This document shows, one piece after another, positions 1-6,242 of a DNA stretch of 11,186 nucleotides. Source of the DNA: Betaproteobacteria bacterium (GTDB taxonomy: Bacteria; Pseudomonadota; Gammaproteobacteria; Burkholderiales; Rhodocyclaceae). Below the pieces are notes generated by a model, which worked only from the letters and a program-made list of their open reading frames with translations, was not told the origin of the DNA and did not search any database. Within the stretch, counting starts at the first letter, position 1. Every line of letters begins with the position of its first letter. The translations under genes and the position numbers were made by a program. The DNA lies in NCBI GenBank assembly GCA_028065725.1, contig JAPTVL010000199.1, positions 1 through 11,186 on the forward strand. The letters run 5' to 3'.

Positions 1-123
1 TGCGGCGCAATACTCCCCTAAGTTTGATTTAAGGCACCAGGCGAACACTGCATTCGTCCGCGATGCTTTCGATACCGCGGTGTTCAGCAACCGGGGCCTG
101 GCCCCACTTTCCTGGAGTTGATC
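1..123. other. 5' flank of the CzcE-family gene
   Basis: No gene can be supported here. The stretch holds the upstream region of the plus-strand CzcE-family gene. A perfect short dyad (six-base arms GGGGCC and GGCCCC around one T) lies at 93-105, just before the ribosome binding site. It could be an operator or a chance GC palindrome. No convincing -35/-10 pair was found. Reading frames that run through this stretch have no signal sequence, motif or ribosome binding site. Confidence 0.4.
114..117 (+). promoter_or_regulatory. Shine-Dalgarno GGAG for the CzcE-family gene
   Basis: GGAG sits six bases before the ATG at 124. This selects that ATG over the in-frame TTG at 118, which would place the start codon directly against the GGAG with no spacing. 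Confidence 0.7.
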
Positions 124-444
124 ATGCACAAATTCTCAGCCCTTCTCGCCATTGCCGGCCTCGCCACTGCCGTGAGCGCTCAGGCCGCCATACCCACCCG
201 GCTGTTTGGCAACACGGTGCCCGATTCCGCAGCCAGCCGCGTCGTCACGATCACCCCGAGTACCGACTCCATCAACGCGAAATGGGGTCACAGCATCGAG
301 TTCAAGGATCACGGCAAAAGCTTCGCCTACGAGTTCGACGGCCCGCGCGCCGACGACGCCCGCGTCAATCTCGAGCGCGTAGCCCCAGCCGGCATGATCA
401 ACCATCCCGTGTACGCCTACGTGGGAGGCTTCCCGGTCAATTGA
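124..444 (+). CDS. CzcE-family periplasmic metal-binding protein
   Basis: A 106-residue secreted protein. Residues 1-22 form a classical Sec signal peptide: basic start (MHK), a hydrophobic Leu/Ala core and an A-x-A cleavage site before AIPTRLFG. The mature part has features of the CzcE family: an LFG...VP.SAASR opening, a VTITPST strand, a F.YEFDGP motif in the middle and an RVAPAGMINHPVYAYV segment near the C-terminus. In Cupriavidus metallidurans CzcE is a small periplasmic copper-binding protein of the cobalt-zinc-cadmium resistance cluster. Metal binding here is inferred from family membership. No other czc gene is visible in the window. A GC-rich hairpin follows the stop codon. The gene converges on the minus-strand regulator gene and lies next to a probable transposase remnant, which would fit arrival on a metal-resistance transposon. 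Confidence 0.8.
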   Translation: MHKFSALLAIAGLATAVSAQAAIPTRLFGNTVPDSAASRVVTITPSTDSINAKWGHSIEFKDHGKSFAYEFDGPRADDARVNLERVAPAGMINHPVYAYVGGFPVN

Positions 445-464
445 ATCAGCGAACCTCGGCGCCG

Positions 465-493
465 GGCGATGACCGGCGAAGGAGGTCATCGCC
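465..493 (+). terminator. GC-rich hairpin after the CzcE-family gene
   Basis: A perfect 10-base inverted repeat (GGCGATGACC at 465-474 and GGTCATCGCC at 484-493) with a 9-base loop, starting 20 bases after the stop codon. The position and stem suit a transcription terminator. There is no T-run on either side, so intrinsic termination would be weak. It could instead be an RNA-stabilising hairpin. Confidence 0.4.
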
Positions 494-882
494 ATGCGGA
501 CCGAATCCGCCACAAGGCGCCATTACGGCCGTCCAATATGGAGAGCCGCCCGGTATCGGACCGGCATGCACGCCAAGTTTGGCCCACTGCATTTCGATAC
601 AACCAAGTTGGTAAGCATGGTAAGCAGCGCTCACAGTCAACCCGCCGCTACCCTTCACCAGCAAATTGGCAATGACATGCCCAGCGCCGCGATGCGAATT
701 TCCCGGCGGCGAACTCCGCGCGGCACGGCCTCGGATGGCCGCGCGGGCCATTGGCTACTGCGCTGGTTCCTGCGCCGTGCGCTGGAACACCATCTACTCG
801 GCTAACACAATGATTCAGGTTCGGTTCGGAGTCGCGAGACAGGTCCTTCCGATCCAGCTCATTTCGGACACTCCCGCCGGGG
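494..882. other. Gene-free stretch between convergent genes
   Basis: This stretch lies between the hairpin after the CzcE-family gene and the 3' end of the response regulator gene. Frames are open on both strands because of the base composition, but none has a good ribosome binding site or a complete recognisable protein. The only interpretable content is a transposase-like remnant at 699-824. No tRNA or other RNA gene was seen. Confidence 0.5.
699..824 (+). pseudogene. Degenerate Tn3-family transposase (TnpA) C-terminal fragment
   Basis: Translating plus-strand 699-824 gives a FPGGELR...RMAARA...WNTIY pattern. This resembles the C-terminal part of Tn3-family TnpA, where a GELR element is followed about 25 residues later by a conserved WNT-(V/I/L)-Y. 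The spacing from GELR (708) to WNTIY (783) is about right. The hydrophobic residues that normally lie between are replaced by Cys, Gly and Arg, and the usual segment after WNT.Y (LSPLGWEHI) is absent, so the fragment is degenerate or truncated. No terminal inverted repeats were recognised. The assignment rests on a short motif and could be chance. Confidence 0.4.
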
Positions 883-1881
883 TCACTTCCGTTCATCCAA
901 GCCAGAGGTGGCAGGATCGCGATGCCCTGTCGGCCACGACGATGCGCCCTTGGGCGGCCCGAGCTCGGCATCAGCCGCCCAATGCCCGCTGCAGGCCAGC
1001 GCTGCAGCCGCGGCACGGGTTTCCACCCCAAGCTTTTTGAATACATGCTCAAGGTGCTTGTTCACTGTGCGCGGGCTCATGCCAAGGATGTCGCCGATAT
1101 CGCGGTTGGTCTTGCCCTTGGAGAGCCAGGACAGCACCTCCGTTTCCCGTGGCGTCAGCGCAGCATTCGTCAACCGCGAAGCGGCCATAGCGCTGCGTGT
1201 ACGCCGTTCGATCAACAGCATGGCTTCGCCCAGACCTGTCTGGCCCATATTGCGCACGGTGTAAAGCTGACTCGTGTCGCCCGGCAGGTTGAACGTCGCC
1301 TCAACGGCCCTGCCCTCGCAGACTTGGACCAGCTCGGTAGGCAGGCGCTCGACTCCATGTAGCGCACCGAAAGTCTGCAACCACGCGGTGGCCAGCGGCG
1401 AGCGCCATGCGATGCGCCCTTGCCCATCCACCAGCAAGACACCAAGCATGGCGATATCAAGCGCATCGCGCGCCAGTCGTGTGATGCGGGCGTTGCGGGT
1501 ATGGGTATGCAGGCGGGCAAGAACTTCGGGCGTCCGCACCGGTTTCACCACGTAGTCCACCCCTCCGCTCGCAAAACCTTCGAGCACGAATTCCATGTCG
1601 GAAAGCCCGGTCATGAAAATAACCGGCACATGAGCCAGGGCGGGATCCGACTTGATGCGCTTGCATGTCTCGAACCCTGAAAGCCCCGGCATCATGGCAT
1701 CGAGCAGGATGGCATCCGGCACGACCAAGCTAAGGCGCTGCAATGCCATTTCGCCGTCCGTAGCCACCAGCACCATGTAGCCCGCCTCGTCAAGCATGCC
1801 GCAGAGCACGGACAAGCTGCTTGGAGCGTCATCGACAACCAGCACAACGGGCTTCGGCCCAGTCCCGGGAACCTCATTCAT
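883..1881 (-). CDS. LuxR-type response regulator (REC, PAS-like, HTH)
   Basis: A 332-residue response regulator. Residues 11-125 are a receiver domain with the acidic pair D17/D18, phosphoacceptor D61 (in LLDAMMPG), T91 (in IFMTGLSD) and K113 (in VVKPV). Residues about 135-230 look like a degenerate PAS fold (LGVLLVDGQGRIAWRS...LYTVRN). Residues 243-296 are a LuxR/FixJ-type HTH (LTPRETEVLSWLSKGKTNRDI...SPRTVNKHLEHVFKKLGV). About 40 low-complexity residues follow the HTH. The ATG at 1881 is chosen because GGAG lies seven bases upstream and the receiver starts nine residues later. A possible start at 1923 would add an unconserved leader. Its first eight bases overlap the 3' end of the kinase gene, so the two are probably translationally coupled. 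It is inferred to be the output partner of the permease-kinase and a DNA-binding transcription factor. Its targets are unknown, with the amide operon the obvious candidate. Confidence 0.9.
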   Translation of the reverse strand: MNEVPGTGPKPVVLVVDDAPSSLSVLCGMLDEAGYMVLVATDGEMALQRLSLVVPDAILLDAMMPGLSGFETCKRIKSDPALAHVPVIFMTGLSDMEFVLEGFASGGVDYVVKPVRTPEVLARLHTHTRNARITRLARDALDIAMLGVLLVDGQGRIAWRSPLATAWLQTFGALHGVERLPTELVQVCEGRAVEATFNLPGDTSQLYTVRNMGQTGLGEAMLLIERRTRSAMAASRLTNAALTPRETEVLSWLSKGKTNRDIGDILGMSPRTVNKHLEHVFKKLGVETRAAAAALACSGHWAADAELGPPKGASSWPTGHRDPATSGLDERK

Positions 1882-4800
1882 GGGCTGACTCCGCCAGCAG
1901 AAGCCGCACGCGTTCGAAATCAAACTGCTTCACGAATCTGCTGAGTTCAGCGCAGGTTGGCGCGATCACTGGCTGCTCTCTGGCAATCTCCTCAAACAAT
2001 GTCAGAAGCCCCTGCGCATGTCCTATCTGCAGCATCTGCAGCGCGCGGGAATGCGCTTCCCCTGGCAGGCGAATGGGCACCTGCCTCAGCGCGTCCGGAC
2101 CCGACAAAGGACAGCGCGGCGCGCCCGCAGACGTCCATTCGAGACCAAGATGACGTTGCAGGGTGTTCATCAGCTCCGACTCGATGACCGGTTTACCGAC
2201 AAACGCCTGGCATCCTGCCGCGCGCAGGCGCTCGGCCTTGTTTTCAAACACATTGGCAGAAACCAGAATGATGGTCATGACATGGCCGGCAGCACGGATG
2301 CGTCTGGCCGTCTCCCAGCCGTCCATGTCGTCCATGGTGATATCTAGCAGTACGGCATCCGGCCGTTCGGAGTGCAGGATATCCAGACATTCGGTGCCGC
2401 TGGCGGCCTCGCTCAGGGCGAACCCCATAGGGGCGAGCATGCCGGCCAGCATTTGCCGCTGAACGGGCTGATCGTCGACGATCAGAAGCTTGCGACGAGG
2501 CCCAAGATAACCGGAGATGCGCTGCGGAAATTCCGCCCTCGGTCCTGGGTCCTCCACTTCCCGCAAGTACAGCCGCACACTGAACAAACTCCCTTCTTTC
2601 GATGTTCTCGCGAGGGCCAGTTCACCACCCATCAGCGACGCCAAGAGTGCCGTAATGGTCAGGCCCAAACCGGTTCCCGGATCGCCGTGGTGGCGGCCAC
2701 CGGCACCGCGCTCGAAAGGCAGGAAAATCCGCTGCACGTCTTGGGGTGCGATGCCGATACCCGTATCTTCGACATCGAACCGCAGCACTTCATGCAAGCA
2801 ATCGACGTGAAGACTCACCGTCCCCTTCACCGTGAAACGCACGGCATTGCTGAGTAAGTTGATCAAAATCTGGCGCAGGTATTTCGCATCGGCTTGAACC
2901 CAAACCGGCATACGCCCGCTGTACGAGTAGTGGAAATGCAGGCCCTTGGCACGGACCTGCGGCTGCACCATGTGAACCAGGTCCTCGAGAAAACCTGGAA
3001 GCGACAGCGGAGCTGGCTCCAGCCTGAGCCGGCCTGCCTCGATGCGTGCAAGGTCGAGAAGCCCATCGATGAGGGCAAGCATGTGCTCCCCGCTGCGGTG
3101 AATGGTACGCAACGCATCGCGCGTCTGCTCCGGCAAGGTCTCGTGCCTCAACAGAATCTGCGAATAGCCCAGAATGCTGTTGAGCGGGGTACGCAACTCG
3201 TGCGTCATGCCCGCCACATAGCGCGTCTTGGCCTGATTGGCAGACTCCGCTGCCTCCTTGGCCGCCTGCAGCGCAGCGTCAGTGCGCTGGTGGGCATCGA
3301 TTTCGCGCATCAGCAGCTGATTCTGCTGGTGCGATTCGTCTTGCGCCATTCGCCGGCTCTCGCTCCCCAGGACGACCCACCAGCTGAGCACGGCGACTAC
3401 GAGGAATAAGCCAACGAACACCTTGACGAACGTTGCCATCAACAACGCGGCATGGCCTTCGGCGTATGGCATTCCCGTCACATAAACATACACGACGGCA
3501 AGTACGCTCAAGAGCAAGACCGACAGAAAGGACAACACTAGAAAATAGTGCGCCACGCGAATGTTCACGAATCTCGATGCACTCGCAGGAAGCAAAGCCT
3601 TCAGCAACTGGCCCGCCTGTTCGACCGCACGAGAATCCGTCTTGCACCGATCATGGCAACGAGACTCCAAGGTACAACACAGCGAACAGATCTCGCCGCC
3701 GTAGGCCGGACAATGCGCCATATCGTCCACTTCGAAATGGTTTTCGCAGATGCTGCATTGGGCCGACTGCCCCAGTATGCCCGCAGGCTTGGCGACGCGC
3801 GCAATGTAGAAGCGCCCGTGTGTCAGCCAGGCGATCGCGGGGGAGGCCGCCAAGGAGATGCCCAGAGCAAGAAATGGTGCGAAAGCTTGTGCCGTTTTTC
3901 CCAGAACACCGAAATGTGCGGAAACCGCGGCCATGACCGCCAAAGCCATGGCACCAATGCCAACGGGATTGATATCGTACAGATAGGCGCGCTTGAACTC
4001 GATACCGGAGGGACTGAGTTTCAGCGGTTTGTTGATGACGAGGTCGGCCACCAGCGCGCCGATCCAGGCAATCGCCACGCTGCTGTAAAGGCCGAGAACA
4101 CGCTCAAAGGCCTGGAAAAGACCCATCACCATGAGCAACATGGCAATGACGAGATTGAAAGCAAGCCACACGACCCGCCCCGGATGGCTGTGCGTTACTC
4201 TTGCGAAAAAATTCGACCAGGCGAGCGACCCAGCATAGGCATTGGTGACATTGATTTTGACTTGTGAAATCACGACGAAGATCGTGACCACTGCCAGCGT
4301 CCAAGTAGGTGAGTTGAAGAGATGGGCGTAGCCAGTCAAATACATCTGCGTAGGCTCGAGGGCTTGATTCGCCGTCGCCCCATGACGCATCGCAAGGAAT
4401 GTGAGGAAAGCTCCGCCCAGCATCTTGAACATGCCCGGGAGTATCCAACCCGGCCCCGAACTCAGCACAGCCATCCACCACCGCCATCGGTTGCCCGTGT
4501 GCGGTTCTGGCAGGAAGCGCAGGAAATCGACCTGTTCTCCGATCTGGACGATCAGAGAAAGCGGAACCGCAGCCGCAGCCCCGAACATCAGCCAGTTGAA
4601 TCCGCTGCTGCCGGACACCTGACCACTGAAACCGGTGAACTCAGCGAAGCTGTGCGGGCTTTTCCATGCCACGGCAAGGTAGGGCAGTAACAATAGCAAG
4701 GCCCACACCGGCTGTGTCCAGAGCTGCAAACGCGAAATTAGCGTGATGCCACGCGCAACCAACGGAATGATCAGAAGCGCGCTCAATAAGTAGCACCACA

Positions 4801-5251
4801 ACAACGGAAACCCAATGTACAGGTTCAAGGCCCAGGCCATGATGGCGGCCTCGATGGCAAAAAAAATAAAGGTGAAGGACGCGTAGATGAGCGACGTGAC
4901 TGTTGAGCCGAGATAACCGAACCCCGCCCCGCGCGTCAACAAATCCATATCCACGCCATAACGAGCCGCGTAGTAACTGATCGGCAAGCCCGTGAGGAAA
5001 ATAATCACGCCGACGATAAGAATCGCGCTGAGCGCGTTTGTAAACCCGTAGCTCAGTGCGATAGTGCCGCCAATGGCTTCCAAAGCCAGGAATGAAACAG
5101 CACCAAATGCGGTATTCGCCACCCTGAATTCGGACCACTTGCGGAAGCGTCGCGGCGTGTAGCGCAGGGCATAGTCCTCCATCGACTCGTCCGCCACCCA
5201 GGCGTTGTAGTCGCGTCGAATCCGAAAAATCTTTTGGGTGGATGTAGGCAC
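1874..5251 (-). CDS. NCS1-like permease fused to hybrid sensor histidine kinase
   Basis: A 1125-residue inner-membrane protein. Residues 25-485 are a full 12-helix NCS1-like (purine-cytosine permease type, APC fold) module that includes TRGAGFGYLGST at 106-117 and QIGEQVDFLRF at 236-246. It is collinear with the separate permease at 10608-8950. Residues 499-537 hold a Cys cluster (C499, C502, C514, C522, C525, C526, C532, C536) of Zn- or Fe-S-ribbon type. Two more helices follow (565-592 and 602-628), then a coiled coil (630-678). HisKA has phosphoacceptor H684 (THELRTPLN). The ATPase has an N-box (ILINLLSNAVRFT, 795-807), G1 DTGIGI, F-box FLPFERG and G2 GTGLGL. The receiver has D926/D927, D970 and K1020. 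About 85 helical residues end the protein. All kinase signature residues are intact. The GTG start has no Shine-Dalgarno, but the permease alignment begins there and an in-frame TAA lies upstream. Probable role: sensing an amide-class solute. The architecture parallels CbrA (SSS permease-kinase) with a different permease fold. The ligand is inferred. Confidence 0.92.
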   Translation of the reverse strand: MPTSTQKIFRIRRDYNAWVADESMEDYALRYTPRRFRKWSEFRVANTAFGAVSFLALEAIGGTIALSYGFTNALSAILIVGVIIFLTGLPISYYAARYGVDMDLLTRGAGFGYLGSTVTSLIYASFTFIFFAIEAAIMAWALNLYIGFPLLWCYLLSALLIIPLVARGITLISRLQLWTQPVWALLLLLPYLAVAWKSPHSFAEFTGFSGQVSGSSGFNWLMFGAAAAVPLSLIVQIGEQVDFLRFLPEPHTGNRWRWWMAVLSSGPGWILPGMFKMLGGAFLTFLAMRHGATANQALEPTQMYLTGYAHLFNSPTWTLAVVTIFVVISQVKINVTNAYAGSLAWSNFFARVTHSHPGRVVWLAFNLVIAMLLMVMGLFQAFERVLGLYSSVAIAWIGALVADLVINKPLKLSPSGIEFKRAYLYDINPVGIGAMALAVMAAVSAHFGVLGKTAQAFAPFLALGISLAASPAIAWLTHGRFYIARVAKPAGILGQSAQCSICENHFEVDDMAHCPAYGGEICSLCCTLESRCHDRCKTDSRAVEQAGQLLKALLPASASRFVNIRVAHYFLVLSFLSVLLLSVLAVVYVYVTGMPYAEGHAALLMATFVKVFVGLFLVVAVLSWWVVLGSESRRMAQDESHQQNQLLMREIDAHQRTDAALQAAKEAAESANQAKTRYVAGMTHELRTPLNSILGYSQILLRHETLPEQTRDALRTIHRSGEHMLALIDGLLDLARIEAGRLRLEPAPLSLPGFLEDLVHMVQPQVRAKGLHFHYSYSGRMPVWVQADAKYLRQILINLLSNAVRFTVKGTVSLHVDCLHEVLRFDVEDTGIGIAPQDVQRIFLPFERGAGGRHHGDPGTGLGLTITALLASLMGGELALARTSKEGSLFSVRLYLREVEDPGPRAEFPQRISGYLGPRRKLLIVDDQPVQRQMLAGMLAPMGFALSEAASGTECLDILHSERPDAVLLDITMDDMDGWETARRIRAAGHVMTIILVSANVFENKAERLRAAGCQAFVGKPVIESELMNTLQRHLGLEWTSAGAPRCPLSGPDALRQVPIRLPGEAHSRALQMLQIGHAQGLLTLFEEIAREQPVIAPTCAELSRFVKQFDFERVRLLLAESAHE
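1889..1892 (-). promoter_or_regulatory. Shine-Dalgarno for the response regulator, inside the kinase 3' end
   Basis: Minus-strand GGAG seven bases before the ATG at 1881. It lies within the last codons of the kinase gene and fixes the regulator start. It supports coupled translation of the two proteins. Confidence 0.65.
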
Positions 5252-5259
5252 TGTGCCAA

Positions 5260-5275
5260 CGCAGCCATGGCTGCG
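5260..5275. promoter_or_regulatory. 16-bp perfect palindrome just before the kinase start
   Basis: CGCAGCCATGGCTGCG is a perfect 16-bp palindrome. It ends eight bases before the GTG start of the permease-kinase gene, where a ribosome binding site would be expected. It could be an operator or an RNA hairpin affecting initiation. It contains an NcoI-type CCATGG core and may be accidental. Confidence 0.35.
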
Positions 5276-5485
5276 GACGCGAGGTTAAAGATGGAAGAAA
5301 TTCGATCGTATTGGACTTCGCCCGAGAGCACACAGCGCCGACAGCGGTGCCCACTACACGCCGCTCCGACCATTGACGTTACTTGCGCGGCTGTAACGCT
5401 GCGCATAGTTTCCCATGGTTTCATCGACCCCGCACGCGTTGTAGCAGCGCAGGATGCGAAAGATCTTCTGAGTTGCAGCGGTCAC
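5262..5485 (-). pseudogene. Decayed copy of the permease-kinase 5' end
   Basis: From a GTG at 5485 the minus strand reads VTAATQKIFRILRCYNA...DETMGNYAQRYS. This aligns codon for codon with residues 1-32 of the permease-kinase (TQKIFRI.R.YNA, DE.M..YA.RY). After a small deletion and an insertion carrying an in-frame TAA, the frame shifts and similarity resumes as WSERRVVGTAVGAV, against WSEFRVANTAFGAV at kinase residues 39-52. It then fades at about residue 77, against the intact gene's start. It matches the kinase gene better than the separate permease: the QKIFRI and YNA elements are absent from the latter. It is either an old tandem duplication of about 234 bp or what remains of a second permease-type gene after deletion. 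It has stops and no ribosome binding site, so it is not expressed as a protein of this kind. The region probably also carries the kinase promoter. Confidence 0.7.
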
Positions 5486-5546
5486 TGGAAGAGAGTTGGT
5501 CGGGAGTTCGAGGGGACGACTTCAATGTAACCAATGCTATGAACTT

Positions 5547-5575
5547 CCGTCAGTTTGTTACTCCGTCATTTGACG
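5547..5575. promoter_or_regulatory. Clustered TGACG/CGTCA elements upstream of the kinase
   Basis: CCGTCA occurs at 5547-5552 and again at 5563-5568, 16 bp apart. The second copy is half of a 12-bp palindrome, CGTCA-TT-TGACG (5564-5575). Another TGACG/CGTCA core is present near 5374. Such spaced short repeats upstream of a sensor gene could bind a dimeric regulator. No factor can be assigned, and chance is possible. Confidence 0.3.
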
Positions 5576-5612
5576 TACGACACACACCCGATCTCGCGCC
5601 AATCAAACAGAA

Positions 5613-5632
5613 GCTGAATCTCCAGATTCAGC
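5613..5632 (-). terminator. 20-bp perfect inverted repeat at the end of the amide operon
   Basis: Nine-base arms GCTGAATCT and AGATTCAGC are separated by two bases. On the minus strand it overlaps the stop codon of the NorQ/NorD remnant (5628-5630) and is followed by TTCTGTTTGATT, a moderately T-rich tail. This could form a hairpin terminator for the amide operon, although the stem is AT-rich and the loop is tight. The alternative is a protein-binding operator for the downstream sensor gene. Confidence 0.45.
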
Positions 5633-6203
5633 GCCCGGGTGCGGCTGGATCGATCGCGATCACCTCAATATCCATCTGTGCCACCCCCTTGCGTGCCTGG
5701 CGGAAGCCCTCCCGGAGATAGCGTGGGTCGTGGCTATCCACATCATGCGGCTGCCCGTCCGTCAGCAGAATGACGGGTCGGTGAAGTCGCGCAGGCGTTG
5801 GAACCGCACCTGGGCACGGGTGCTCGACGCAAAGGCCAGCACGGCGCAACGCCCGCCGGCGCGCAGAACCCCCTCCGCCAGTGCGAATGCCAGCCGTATG
5901 CGGTCCAGTACCGTCTGTGTACCCTCGCCAGGAAGAAATGTTGGCAGTCGAGGTCGACACGTCCAGCACAATGGGGCGACCGCCTCGCCGCGCGGCGCAG
6001 CGTCGTAGGCGACGGTGACCGCCAGACGCCCTCATCGTTTCGCCCGGCGAAGTACAGACGCTGGCCCTTGACCACCCAAGGATGCGGGTCCCGGGCGGAC
6101 GGATCGGCAAGGCAGCCGCCGCCTCGAAGGCCGCAATCTCGCGCCCGTCTGGTGCGTAGTAGGGCTCGACCGCGATCCGCCAGGATGCCAGCGGATCGGA
6201 CAT
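5628..6203 (-). pseudogene. Decayed NorQ/CbbQ-NorD-like (AAA+ and VWA) remnant
   Basis: The ATG at 6203, with GGAGG four bases upstream, starts a reading SWRIAVEPYYAPDGREIAAFEAA. This resembles the N-terminus of NorQ/CbbQ-type AAA+ ATPases (EPYY...G.E...FEAA), but no complete Walker A follows. Further on, the three minus frames give consecutive pieces of a NorD/CbbO-type VWA domain. One frame has VLDVSTSTAN (a DxSxS metal site), a second has AGGRCAVLAFASSTRAQVRF and LRDFTDP, and the first has VILLTDGQPHDVDSHDPRYL. The reading ends at AIDPAAPGR, short of the usual C-terminus. So an ATPase gene and its VWA partner appear fused by internal deletion and broken by at least two frameshifts. Such pairs activate or assemble partner enzymes such as NO reductase and Rubisco. 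Its place behind amiE suggests a former accessory role there, which is inference. Confidence 0.6.
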
Positions 6204-6242
6204 CATGCCTCCCGGACTCGACGTATACCTTGGCGTCGCCGA

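Noticed and set aside
1..60. Tn3-type terminal inverted repeat at the left edge
   Set aside because: A CCCC...TAAGG-containing stretch looked suggestive, but no matching second repeat or known 38-bp end could be recognised.
63..614. A 183-residue plus-strand frame across the CzcE-family gene
   Set aside because: It overlaps the CzcE gene in another frame and has an Arg/Ser/Pro-rich shadow composition and no ribosome binding site.
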